A stretch of 14,446 nucleotides of DNA, taken from assembly GCA_028678905.1 (NCBI GenBank), contig JAJRCO010000120.1:1-14446 (forward strand), written 5' to 3'. Source of the stretch: Methanomicrobiales archaeon (GTDB lineage: Archaea > Halobacteriota > Methanomicrobia > Methanomicrobiales > JACTUA01). This document shows, in pieces, positions 6,802-13,996 of the stretch; positions within the stretch are counted from its first letter, which is position 1, and the number at the start of each line of letters is the position of its first letter. Under the pieces are notes generated by a model. That model made no database searches, had not been told where the DNA came from, and worked only from the letters and a program-made list of their open reading frames with translations. Both the position numbers and the translations under genes were made by a program.

Positions 6802-8544
6802 ATGATGCCCCCCGCCCCCCACGTGAAGATGGAGACCCTCACCCGATTCCTCTTCGCGGCCCCGCCATGGCGGTGGTCTCTTCTCCTCATCATCGCCTTT
6901 GGTCTGGCCATCGATGGACTGGCCATGCTGGCATCCGCTCCGTTTCCGTTCCCGGGAACCCTGCTCTTCACCGCTCCGGCACTGTTTTCTTTTGTGCTCA
7001 CTAAACCGGCGGTGGATTATTCGGGGGGCATCCTCACCTGGAACCGTTCCGCCCTCCTTGCCTTGGTCTGCTGGTTCCTGACCCTGGTGGGTACCCTGGG
7101 AACGTTCATCCTCCGCGATGCGGCGATCTTTCCCTTCCTCTATTCCTACTCCCTGGGCTTCATCCTGGCACTGCGCCTGCTGGTGCTCACCGCGGTGGCG
7201 GACTACCGCATCGGCCGAACCCTGGTCCCCGCATCCCTGCAGAGTATCGGGGGGATCGTGGCCGGAACCTACCTCTTCTCCTCTCCGTTCCTCATCGCGG
7301 CCCTGATCTCAAACGTGGCACTGGCGGTAGGGGGGATCTTTCTGATCCTGCTTATCGAGCTCCCCTTCTATCGTGCGTTTCACATCCACGGGCTGCGATT
7401 CCTGAACCTGTTCCTCGCCCATATCACCGACGGTTCCCGCGAGTTGGAGGAGTACTTCCGCCAGATCGGGGAAGAGGCGACTGTCCCCCAGACCACCGTA
7501 GCGTTCCGGCGCGGGAAGAAGGAACCGGTGCTGATGACGGTACCCAATTTTCATCCCGGCCCCATGGGGGAGGTGGGCGGAACGAACCTGCCCACCGTCC
7601 TCTCCCGCTCCCTTCCTGGTGAGGTGCTGGTCTGCCACGGCTGTGCCACTCACGACTTCAATTTGGTGGCCGAATCGGAGATCGACAAGATTGCGGATGC
7701 GGTCCGGACCTCGCTCTCTTCTCTGCAGTACGCAGACACCGCCACTCCCTCCTTCCGAGGGAGGTATGAATCCGTCTCCGCACTCTGCCAGGCGTTCGGG
7801 GATACCGTGCTGGTGGTAGTCACTCGCTCCCCGGAGAAGACAGAAGATCTTGACCCGGCTCTCGCCCAGATCATCATGGCCGAGGGTGAAAAGAATTTTG
7901 CTCACGTCGCTTTTGTTGACGCCCACAACTGTATGACTAAGATCACCACTCCGGTGCATTTCTCTACACCTCTCGCTCAGGAGTACCTCCGGGCCGCCAG
8001 GCAGGGGATAGAACAGGCGGTGACCCTCACTCCCCGCCGCTTCCGAGCAGGAGTCTCCCGGGTGAAGGTACCATTCGGAAGAGACGAGGGATTCGGGTCG
8101 CTCGGAATACAGGCACTGGTGGTGGAGGTGGAGAGGCAGAAGACCGCCTACATCCTCCTGGACGGAAATAACATCATCCACGGCGCAAGAGAGGTATTGC
8201 TCGACTCGGTGAAGGATCTGGTCGATCAGGCTGAAGCGATGACCACCGACTCCCACGTGGTCAACACCATCACCGGGTTGAACCCCATCGGCTACCGGGT
8301 ATCCGCGGAAACCATCGCTCCGTACGTCCGCCAGGCGGTGGAAGAGGCCATCGGCGATCTCACGGACGCCGAAGCGGGAGGCACAACCGCCCTCTGTGAA
8401 CGGGTGATGATTTTTGGTATCGAGCGCATCTCCCAGTTTGCCAGCACTGTAAACGCCATCATTATCTTCCTGCTTCCTCTCTCTCTGACTATTCTCCTGC
8501 TCGCGTTCTTCCTGTCTGTAGTGGCCTACCTGATTATGCTCTAG
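6802..8544 (+). CDS. DUF2070 membrane protein, predicted lipid hydrolase
   Basis: The 580-residue product matches the archaeal DUF2070 family (COG3356), which I recall being described as a predicted membrane-associated lipid hydrolase of the neutral ceramidase superfamily. Residues about 24-190 hold six or so hydrophobic membrane segments. A large soluble domain follows, with conserved polar motifs: NFHPGPMGEVGGTNLP (249-264), CHGCATHDFN (278-287), FVDAHNC (371-377) and LLDGNNIIHG (452-461). One last membrane segment forms the C-terminus (about 551-580). The His/Asp/Asn motifs would suit a metal-dependent hydrolase site, but activity is unproven. Starts at 6802, 6805 and 6829 are all possible; only a weak GTGA near 6789 supports the first two. 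It is the last gene of the packed run, and the tRNA gene begins 35 bases later. Confidence 0.88.
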   Translation: MMPPAPHVKMETLTRFLFAAPPWRWSLLLIIAFGLAIDGLAMLASAPFPFPGTLLFTAPALFSFVLTKPAVDYSGGILTWNRSALLALVCWFLTLVGTLGTFILRDAAIFPFLYSYSLGFILALRLLVLTAVADYRIGRTLVPASLQSIGGIVAGTYLFSSPFLIAALISNVALAVGGIFLILLIELPFYRAFHIHGLRFLNLFLAHITDGSRELEEYFRQIGEEATVPQTTVAFRRGKKEPVLMTVPNFHPGPMGEVGGTNLPTVLSRSLPGEVLVCHGCATHDFNLVAESEIDKIADAVRTSLSSLQYADTATPSFRGRYESVSALCQAFGDTVLVVVTRSPEKTEDLDPALAQIIMAEGEKNFAHVAFVDAHNCMTKITTPVHFSTPLAQEYLRAARQGIEQAVTLTPRRFRAGVSRVKVPFGRDEGFGSLGIQALVVEVERQKTAYILLDGNNIIHGAREVLLDSVKDLVDQAEAMTTDSHVVNTITGLNPIGYRVSAETIAPYVRQAVEEAIGDLTDAEAGGTTALCERVMIFGIERISQFASTVNAIIIFLLPLSLTILLLAFFLSVVAYLIML

Positions 8545-8551
8545 TTTTAAT
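8544..8551 (+). promoter_or_regulatory. Possible TATA box for the tRNA-Leu gene
   Basis: GTTTTAAT, an AT-rich octamer, lies about 30 bases before the tRNA 5' end in otherwise GC-rich sequence. That distance suits a TATA box with transcription starting a few bases before the mature tRNA. It overlaps the end of the DUF2070 gene. No purine-rich BRE stands out. Confidence 0.4.
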
Positions 8552-8579
8552 GGATAGGAACCCCAAAGATGTGGGATGA

Positions 8580-8664
8580 GCGAGGGTACCTAAGCCAGGC
8601 CAACGGGGCCGGACTTAAGATCCGGTGTCGCAGGACTCCGAGGGTTCGAATCCCTCCCCTCGCA
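8580..8664 (+). tRNA. tRNA-Leu, anticodon UAA
   Basis: The sequence folds into a complete cloverleaf of the long-variable-arm type. The acceptor stem pairs GCGAGGG (8580-8586) with CCCTCGC (8657-8663), and the discriminator base is A8664. The anticodon stem CCGGA/TCCGG (8609-8613, 8621-8625) encloses the loop CTTAAGA with anticodon TAA at 8616-8618. The variable arm is 14 bases (8626-8639). The T arm is GAGGG-TTCGAAT-CCCTC (8640-8656). It reads the UUA codon (and UUG by wobble). The CCA end is not encoded and must be added by the nucleotidyltransferase. No intron is present. A-rich and T-rich sequence directly after it may end transcription. Confidence 0.97.
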
Positions 8665-8671
8665 TTTTAAA

Positions 8672-8870
8672 GCGATTTTAGAAGAGATTGGTTGCACAAC
8701 CATCAGGATAATCGAGCCTTCAACAGGTTGGGAAAATCCCGCGAACATCTCGCTGTGCATCAATTACATCATGATCGCCCGATACCTGGACCAATGTGGA
8801 GATCATGCCTGCAAGATCGCAGAAAAAAATCTACTACATGATCACGGAAGAACGAATCAAGATTAAATAA
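8672..8870 (+). pseudogene. Decayed 3' end of a phoU-like gene, frameshifted
   Basis: PhoU-family proteins regulate phosphate uptake and bind metals through helical E/DxxxD motifs. Read from 8672 the frame encodes a helical segment ending INYIMIARYLDQCGDHACKIAE, which matches the conserved C-terminal PhoU helix (typically RYLERxGDHxxNIAE). At the run of seven A (8823-8829) the frame slips. With one A removed the protein would go on KIYYMITEERIKIK and stop at TAA 8868, exactly how methanogen PhoU proteins tend to end. As it stands, the unshifted frame runs into different residues and stops at 8864-8866. Only about 65 codons of a gene normally near 220 remain, with no start codon, and the remnant begins right after the tRNA. 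I conclude it is a truncated and frameshifted relic. A sequencing error in the A run could explain the shift but not the missing front. Confidence 0.75.
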
Positions 8871-9145
8871 GGTATTTGAAAAACCGGCGCGAAGAGCACC
8901 GATGAAACATCAAACCTCTGGACCTTTAACATCCACCCCGGAATCTCTCCGATCGGTGGACAATGCCTTTAAGATTCATATGATCAGTTAACCGGACTTA
9001 AAAAGGATAAGACGAACAAGAAACCCTATAGGCCCTTTGCAGATAGCCGCCTCGATCTCCTGTTATCACACCCTCGGCGTATAATTTAAGTTCCGGCCGA
9101 ATGTTGACAGTAATGATGAACCGGACCACTGAGGGGGAATACCAG
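8871..9145. other. Gap with no visible gene
   Basis: No frame of convincing length or family likeness is seen here. The stretch is richer in A and T than the flanking genes. It holds one weak inverted repeat (TCCACC 8932-8937 with GGTGGA 8955-8960, 17-base loop), an AT-rich TTAAAAA at about 8999-9005, and the candidate promoter of the following gene. It may contain more decayed sequence continuous with the phoU relic. Confidence 0.5.
9080..9088 (+). promoter_or_regulatory. Candidate TATA box for the gene at 9146
   Basis: TATAATTTA lies in GC-rich surroundings. Transcription would be expected to start about 25 bases downstream, near 9108. That lies after the first in-frame ATG (9101) and before the ATG at 9146, which carries a ribosome-binding site. 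This supports the shorter protein. Confidence 0.5.
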
Positions 9146-10315
9146 ATGCAGGATCGTACGACTCTCTCGATTATTCAGAATCTCATGCGGGATTACGCCA
9201 GCCAGACCGGACTTGCACCGGCCGATGCGCATCCATGGCGTTATCTGTGGACCGATGCGTTTGCGGTATGCAACTACCTGGAGCTGTTCCGGCAGACGAA
9301 TGATATCGCATACCAGGATCTGTCGCTCTGGCTAGTCGACCAGGTGCATCAGGTGCTGGGTCGGTACCGTCCCGACGACCTGCGGAAGGGCTGGATCAGC
9401 GGACTCTCCGAAGAGGAGGGGAAACGGCACCCGACCAGGGGAGGTCTACGAATCGGAAAGGAGTTGCCTGAGCGCGGTCCCGGTGACCCCTCAGACCCGA
9501 AGGAATGGGACCGGGACGGGCAGTATTACCATTACTTGACCAAGTGGATGCATGCGCTGTGCCGGGTGAGCCGGGTCACCGGGGAACCCCATTATAATGT
9601 CTGGGCGAGGGAACTGGCGAAGGTCGCCCATGCCCGGTTTACCTACACCCCCCGCCTGGGCGGGCGAAAGCGGATGTACTGGAAGATGAGCACCGACCTC
9701 ACCCGCCCGCTGATTACGTCTATGGGTCAGCACGACCCCCTGGATGGGTACGTGACTTACCTGGAGTTGCAGACCACCGCCACGAAGGATTTTTCGGGTG
9801 CAGGTCCCGACCTTGGCGCAGAGATCGCCGATATGGCGAAGATCTGCGGTGGAATGAGCCTGGCGACCGATGATCCTCTGGGCATTGGGGGTCTGCTGTC
9901 CGACGCGAGCCGGATCGGGCAGCTGATGGTCCAAAATGGCACCGGATACGCCGACCTTTTGGAATCCATACTCGAGGCATCCCTGCTCGGGCTGGATTCC
10001 TTTGCGCGATCCGGCACCCTGAGAATGCCGGCGGAATACCGGCTGGCGTTTCGCGAACTAGGGTTCTCGGTCGGCCTCAGAGGAGTGGCGGGATTGCAGC
10101 AGATCATCAGGGAACATACGGAACAGTATCGCGAACGGCCGAATCTACCCAGTCTGGTTGAAGACCTGATGCACTCTATACCTCTCGCCGACCGTATCGA
10201 GCAGTTCTGGCTGGAGCCTGGTAACCGCGAAACCGAGACTTGGACCAGGCATCAGGAGATCAACACGGTCATGCTCGCCACCAGCCTTGCGCCGATGGGA
10301 TTTCTGAGCGTGTGA
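9146..10315 (+). CDS. Probable alpha/alpha-barrel protein of unknown role
   Basis: The 389-residue product is soluble and strongly helical. It resembles uncharacterised proteins with the six-hairpin (alpha/alpha) toroid fold known from glycosidases. Visible motifs include WTDAFAVCNYLEL (35-47), GQYYHYLTKWMHALCRVS (125-142), YWKMSTDLTRPL (178-189) and MGQHDPLDG (193-201). Aromatic and acidic residues at helix ends are what one would expect around a sugar site, but I cannot name a substrate, and no signal peptide or membrane segment is seen. I chose ATG 9146 because GAGGGGG (9131-9137) is eight bases upstream. The longer start at 9101 has no such site and probably lies before the transcription start. 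It stands alone behind its own promoter. A glycan-processing role is inference only. Confidence 0.8.
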   Translation: MQDRTTLSIIQNLMRDYASQTGLAPADAHPWRYLWTDAFAVCNYLELFRQTNDIAYQDLSLWLVDQVHQVLGRYRPDDLRKGWISGLSEEEGKRHPTRGGLRIGKELPERGPGDPSDPKEWDRDGQYYHYLTKWMHALCRVSRVTGEPHYNVWARELAKVAHARFTYTPRLGGRKRMYWKMSTDLTRPLITSMGQHDPLDGYVTYLELQTTATKDFSGAGPDLGAEIADMAKICGGMSLATDDPLGIGGLLSDASRIGQLMVQNGTGYADLLESILEASLLGLDSFARSGTLRMPAEYRLAFRELGFSVGLRGVAGLQQIIREHTEQYRERPNLPSLVEDLMHSIPLADRIEQFWLEPGNRETETWTRHQEINTVMLATSLAPMGFLSV

Positions 10316-10365
10316 TGATTCCAGATATTTCCGCAAATATTGCTCCAGTGAAGGCCGGAACAAGA

Positions 10366-10376
10366 TTTTATGTATA
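10366..10376 (+). promoter_or_regulatory. Candidate TATA box for the small gene at 10435
   Basis: TTTTATGTATA is the most AT-rich block between the two genes. A start of transcription about 25 bases on, near 10397, would give either a nearly leaderless message from ATG 10399 or a 38-base leader to ATG 10435. Confidence 0.45.
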
Positions 10377-10434
10377 CCATGCCCGCTAATACCGCACTAT
10401 GCTGTTTCGTAAAAATCAATCGGCCGGAGAGCAG

Positions 10435-10647
10435 ATGCGACGGCTTAACATCTCCATGTCGTCAAAGAAACCGATTACGCTCCGTTATGTCCCTGAAACG
10501 GGTGAGCCGGTCCTGCTCGCCAAGGAGACCACCACCTTCCGGGGTGAGGTCGAGGTGAAGGAAAATCTCCGCATGCTCCAGTGGATCTTCGAAGGGGAAA
10601 ATATAGAAAACCGGAAAAATTTCATCCGGCTGGACATTTCCTACTGA
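10435..10647 (+). CDS. Small unknown protein, 70 residues
   Basis: I do not recognise this family. The product is short and mixed in charge, with alternating hydrophobic residues suggesting a small beta-rich fold: RRLNISMSSKKPITLRYV, a turn (PETGEPV), TTTFRGEVEVKENLRML, and a C-terminal strand ending FIRLDISY. There is no signal peptide, cysteine pair or membrane segment. I prefer the ATG at 10435, with GGAG at 10426-10429 five bases away, over ATG 10399, which would add 12 residues and be close to leaderless. It has its own candidate promoter, and its stop faces the end of the convergent methyltransferase gene 34 bases away. The frame is clean and the start signals are sensible, so a real gene is likely. 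Confidence 0.65.
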   Translation: MRRLNISMSSKKPITLRYVPETGEPVLLAKETTTFRGEVEVKENLRMLQWIFEGENIENRKNFIRLDISY

Positions 10648-10681
10648 CTATTTTCGGATCAGAGGCTCCTGGTAAAATCCA

Positions 10682-11308
10682 TCAAAAAACAGGGCATCCA
10701 CCGAAATCCGGATCCCTCATGAGCACCGCTGGGCCAGGTTGGGGTCCGAACAGTGCTTTGTGGGTGAACCTGCCATTCACCCATTCGAGTGGCTCAAGGC
10801 CGGCGGAACGGGCGTGCGCCCCCATCCCCGCAAAGGCTTTCTTCCCGATGAAGATCGGCTCTTTCACCAGGTATCGCCCTTCCGGTGCGAGAAGTCCATG
10901 CACCTCACGGAAGAAGAGCTCCTGGTTCGATACTTCGTGGACCATGTAGACGGAGAGAATGAAATCCGCCTGGACCGCAAGCCCGATCGAGTCCGCAGTA
11001 TTACGGTGCAGACGTATCCGGGGAGCCAGGCCTTTCCTTTTTGCTTTCTTCTTCACCAGGTCGAGCATCCCCTGCTGGAGGTCCACCGCGATCACCTGGC
11101 CGCGCTCTCCGACCCGCTCCGCCATCGCGAGCGTAAACATGCCCGGTCCGCAACCGAGGTCGATCACGGTCATTCCCTCCCGCACCAGCGACCCCAGCAG
11201 CTGATCCGGGTTCAGGAAAAACCTCCGAAAGGGATTGTCCAGGAACCAGTCGACCCCCGGGAAATAAGGACAGACTTTGGTGTGAGGTCTGGGGTGCGAT
11301 TCATCCAT
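10682..11308 (-). CDS. Class I SAM-dependent methyltransferase
   Basis: The 208-residue product carries the class I methyltransferase Rossmann core: motif I VIDLGCGPGMFT (48-59) binds S-adenosylmethionine, GQVIAVDLQQGML (70-82) holds the acidic residue for the ribose, and DFILSVYMVHEV is the motif IV/post-IV region. The order and spacing resemble the UbiE/small-molecule Methyltransf_11/25 group. The N-terminus VCPYFPGVDWFLDNPFRRFF is also seen in archaeal members that I know only as uncharacterised. The substrate (small molecule, lipid or metal species) cannot be told. On the minus strand the ATG is preceded by GGGAGGT with seven bases of spacing (plus-strand 11309-11322), a strong site that fixes the start. 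The gene is convergent with the small gene on its left. The plus-strand open frame across it is a shadow. Confidence 0.9.
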   Translation of the reverse strand: MDESHPRPHTKVCPYFPGVDWFLDNPFRRFFLNPDQLLGSLVREGMTVIDLGCGPGMFTLAMAERVGERGQVIAVDLQQGMLDLVKKKAKRKGLAPRIRLHRNTADSIGLAVQADFILSVYMVHEVSNQELFFREVHGLLAPEGRYLVKEPIFIGKKAFAGMGAHARSAGLEPLEWVNGRFTHKALFGPQPGPAVLMRDPDFGGCPVF

Positions 11309-11362
11309 GCGAATTACCTCCCTCTTTGCAGTTCATAATCGTTTCCGGGATCCTAATCTGGG

Positions 11363-11369
11363 TTTATAG
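11363..11369 (-). promoter_or_regulatory. Candidate TATA box for the methyltransferase gene
   Basis: Read on the minus strand this is CTATAAA, followed about 25 bases later (near 11340) by the expected transcription start. A leader of about 30 bases then holds the ribosome-binding site of the methyltransferase. Confidence 0.5.
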
Positions 11370-11370
11370 C

Positions 11371-11623
11371 TGCGGTTCGTCTTCAGGCTGGTGTTGTCTC
11401 TGAAGGGAGCACCCTGCTCCTCTCCTTCCTGCTTACTCCATCTGTATCCAGTGCTGATACCTGCAGTAAGAGCGACGACTGGAATCATGAATTGAAATGG
11501 CATATCCGATGTGCCCCCTGGAATACAGCTGTTGCTTGCTTTCTGCTCTGTCCCTGGCAGTGATGATCCTCATATTTTCCTGTGTGCTGCCAGAATGAGG
11601 CCGAAAGACCATATCATCTCCGG
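11371..11623. other. Divergent intergenic stretch with no supported gene
   Basis: This lies between two outward-facing genes. No frame has family likeness. A minus-strand open frame (11433-11720) crosses it, but its AGGT abuts the ATG without spacing and its composition is not protein-like. The interval probably carries control sequence for both neighbours. I see no clear operator repeat or riboswitch. Confidence 0.5.
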
Positions 11624-11632
11624 TTAAAAATA
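11624..11632 (+). promoter_or_regulatory. Candidate TATA box for the flavoprotein gene
   Basis: TTAAAAATA stands out in mixed sequence. Transcription would begin near 11650, just after the first in-frame ATG (11646), which would rule out that start and leave a long leader before the conserved FAD domain. Confidence 0.45.
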
Positions 11633-11855
11633 GTAGGGGAGAGGGATGAATGACGCCGTAGAGACGAGGGTAGAGCGTGGGTTGAATCGAACGGACCCTA
11701 CTCTCAATAACGCCAGGCATACCTCTCTTGACGGATCAAACTTAGAATTTCCAGGGAAAAAAATGACACTTCCGCCTGCGTTTTCTTACGATGACACCTG
11801 CAGGCATGAAAAGACTCAGGAATATTCGGCAGGTGACGTCGCCTCTGGAAACGGG

Positions 11856-13103
11856 ATGGGTTTCCCGACCGTGATCGTCATCGGAGGCGGTCCGGCCGGG
11901 CTGTTCTGTGCCCTCCGGATATCCGGTGAAGGACGGAAAGTGGTGGTGCTCGAAAAGATGCCCTCTTGCGGAAGGAAGCTTTTACTCACCGGCCTTGGGC
12001 AGTGCAATCTTACTCATGACGGCGATATCCGCAGTTTCTTTGAAAAATATGGAGATAACGGCCCATTTTTACGTCCCGCCCTCATGAATTTCACCAATCA
12101 GGACCTGAGGGCATTCTGTGAAGAGAAAGGCGTGCCGCTGGGGACCATGGAATCGGGGAAGATCTTCCCCCTAAGCAAGAAGGCATCCGATGTACTCTCC
12201 CTGCTCCTCAGGGAATGCCGTATCCGCGGGGTAGAAATCTGCTGTAATGAGGCCGTTCTGGGGGTGGGAATCGAGGAGCATACCTTTTTCGTGCAATCAC
12301 AGAATTCGATCCGCCATGCATCATTTCTGGTCATCGCCACAGGAGGTGCGTCCTACCCGGGAACCGGTTCCTCCGGCGATGGTTACAAGATGGCGAGGTC
12401 GCTTGGCCATGCCATCGCCCCTCCCGCTCCTGCGCTCACCCCCGTGTACGTAAAGGAGTATCCGTTCGCCCATCTGGCCGGTATATCGTTTCCCCATGTC
12501 ACGTTCTATCTATTCCGAAGGGGAAAGAAGATAAGGGAATCAACTGGTGACCTGCTGTTCACCCACTCGGGTCTCTCCGGCCCCGGCATTCTTCACCTCT
12601 CTCGGTATATCGAGGCCGGAGACGAACTGAAGGTCTCCTTCCTTCCTGGTTTGTCTGCCGCACACCTCTCCCGGAGGATTCAGGAGGCCGCTTCTGCACA
12701 TGGGAATCGTCAGGTAAAAGCGATCCTTACCGGGTACGGCCTTCCTCTGCGGTTTGTCAAGGGCATTCTCACGCGGGCGGGACTTTCGGAGACTCTGACC
12801 GGTGCCCACCTCTCCAAAAAAGACCGGGACAGGCTGGCGGCGATGGTGTGTGCGTTTCCTTTTCCGGTATCCCTGTTGGGGGGATTCGATGAAGCGATGG
12901 TGACCCGGGGAGGGGTGTCTTTGTGCGAGATCGATTCGAAAACGATGGAATCGCGGGTGGTCCGTGGTCTCTATTGTATCGGTGAAGTGCTGGATATCGA
13001 CGGCGATACCGGGGGATATAACCTCCAGGCGGCGTTCTCCACCGCCGCTTCCGCTTCACGGGACATCGTGTCCAAAACACGGATATTGCCCGCGGGTCGT
13101 TGA
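11856..13103 (+). CDS. BaiN/HI0933-family FAD-dependent oxidoreductase
   Basis: From ATG 11856 the product has 415 residues, the usual size for the BaiN/HI0933 (YhiN-like) flavoprotein family. Residues 5-15 (TVIVIGGGPAG) form the FAD dinucleotide-binding loop, with Glu33 at the end of the second strand. The family hallmark CGRKLLLTGLGQCNLTH lies at 38-54. The C-terminus carries GEVLDIDGDTGGYNLQAAFSTA, where FAD is closed in. Bacterial BaiN is linked to bile-acid reduction, but most members, including archaeal ones, have no known substrate. The frame is open back to ATG 11646, adding 70 residues without family likeness, and ATG 11763 is another option. No start has a convincing Shine-Dalgarno site. 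I chose 11856 because it lies directly before the FAD strand. The gene appears to be transcribed alone. Confidence 0.9.
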   Translation: MGFPTVIVIGGGPAGLFCALRISGEGRKVVVLEKMPSCGRKLLLTGLGQCNLTHDGDIRSFFEKYGDNGPFLRPALMNFTNQDLRAFCEEKGVPLGTMESGKIFPLSKKASDVLSLLLRECRIRGVEICCNEAVLGVGIEEHTFFVQSQNSIRHASFLVIATGGASYPGTGSSGDGYKMARSLGHAIAPPAPALTPVYVKEYPFAHLAGISFPHVTFYLFRRGKKIRESTGDLLFTHSGLSGPGILHLSRYIEAGDELKVSFLPGLSAAHLSRRIQEAASAHGNRQVKAILTGYGLPLRFVKGILTRAGLSETLTGAHLSKKDRDRLAAMVCAFPFPVSLLGGFDEAMVTRGGVSLCEIDSKTMESRVVRGLYCIGEVLDIDGDTGGYNLQAAFSTAASASRDIVSKTRILPAGR

Positions 13104-13144
13104 GGTCTCGAAAACTCTTCTTATACTCCGACGGTGGTAACTTT

Positions 13145-13153
13145 TTTATATAT
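13145..13153 (+). promoter_or_regulatory. Candidate TATA box for the BON-domain gene
   Basis: The run TTTTTTATATATT (13142-13154) is a near-ideal archaeal TATA element, with GGTAAC just upstream as a possible BRE. Transcription would start near 13175, giving a 30-base leader with AGGAGGT at 13191-13197. Both signals are strong, suggesting high expression. Confidence 0.65.
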
Positions 13154-13205
13154 TGATAACAGTAGCGGATGTGCTTCCCCTTGTGGATTAAGGAGGTAAT
13201 AGCGC

Positions 13206-13898
13206 ATGGTACTGACCGATGAGGAGATCAAGAAACGAATCGTGGACGAACTGTACTGGGACACCAGGGTGGACGCGTCCAAGATAGGGGTGCTCGTGGA
13301 TGGAGGAAAGGTCACCCTGACCGGAAACGTCCCGAACTACAATGCCAAATTACGGGCAGAGACGGATGCCTATGCGGTACGCGACGTGATCTGGGTGGAA
13401 AACCGCATCACCGTCCTGCACCCTCCGACCATCCCCATCCCCCGCGATGAGGACGTCCGGCTCTCCGTGATCAGAAATCTCTCTGATGATCCGGATCTGG
13501 AGAAAACCGATATCCGGGTCTCGGTAAAAGATGGGATTGTTACCCTCGAGGGTTCGGTGGACGCCTACTGGAAGAAGTGGGAGGCGGAATACACCAGCTG
13601 CAACGTACGAGGAGTCTGCGACATCGTGAACAAGGTGAGCGTTGTCCCCACTATGCAGATCTCCGACCGGGTCATCGCAGAGGATGTCGAGGCTGCCATT
13701 GAACGGAGAAGAAACGTAAACATCGAAGATCTGGACATCAGGGTGGAGAACGGGGTGGTGACGCTCTCTGGAACGGTCCCGGACTGGGATGCAAGGCGGG
13801 CAGCGGTCAACGCCGCGGAATTCACCAAGGGCGTGATCAATGTCATCGACGAACTCACCATCCAGCCGATGGTCACCGTCAGTGGCAGAGTCTGTTGA
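13206..13898 (+). CDS. Triple BON-domain protein
   Basis: The 230-residue product consists of three BON domains in a row, at about residues 4-72, 79-148 and 155-224. Each has a leading helix (DEEIKKRIVDEL; DEDVRLSVIRNL; AEDVEAAIERR) and the core strand pattern with VTLTGNV, VTLEGSV or VTLSGTV, followed by an Ala-rich helix and a final IVNKVSV-like strand. BON domains in OsmY-like proteins bind phospholipid or other surfaces and help with osmotic or envelope stress. No signal peptide or lipoprotein box is seen, so this one is probably cytoplasmic. The ATG has AGGAGGT eight bases upstream and a strong TATA box, both signs of high expression. A stress role is inference from the family. Confidence 0.92.
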   Translation: MVLTDEEIKKRIVDELYWDTRVDASKIGVLVDGGKVTLTGNVPNYNAKLRAETDAYAVRDVIWVENRITVLHPPTIPIPRDEDVRLSVIRNLSDDPDLEKTDIRVSVKDGIVTLEGSVDAYWKKWEAEYTSCNVRGVCDIVNKVSVVPTMQISDRVIAEDVEAAIERRRNVNIEDLDIRVENGVVTLSGTVPDWDARRAAVNAAEFTKGVINVIDELTIQPMVTVSGRVC

Positions 13899-13912
13899 TT
13901 CTCACAACCCTG

Positions 13913-13920
13913 TTTTTTTT
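13913..13920 (+). terminator. Oligo-T terminator after the BON-domain gene
   Basis: Eight T in a row, 14 bases after the stop codon, form a typical hairpin-free archaeal termination signal. The next gene is on the opposite strand. Confidence 0.6.
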
Positions 13921-13996
13921 CCGATCCGACATTGATAGGGGCATTTCAGGATTTTACTTAACTTTTCGTACTCATACCTTTGAGCCGTTCCCGGAT

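Noticed and set aside
8932..8960. Inverted repeat TCCACC/GGTGGA as terminator or operator
   Set aside because: Six pairs around a 17-base loop is expected by chance and has no T run after it.
8580..9145. Integrated element with an att-site duplication at the tRNA-Leu gene
   Set aside because: No second copy of the tRNA 3' end and no integrase gene was found in the window; only the phoU relic hints at rearrangement.
10739..11338. Plus-strand open frame of 199 codons
   Set aside because: It is the antisense of the methyltransferase gene, which has clear SAM-binding motifs and a strong ribosome-binding site.
11433..11720. Minus-strand open frame of 95 codons in the gap before the flavoprotein gene
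   Set aside because: No family likeness, the ribosome-binding sequence touches the ATG, and it crosses both a candidate promoter and the leader of the opposite gene.
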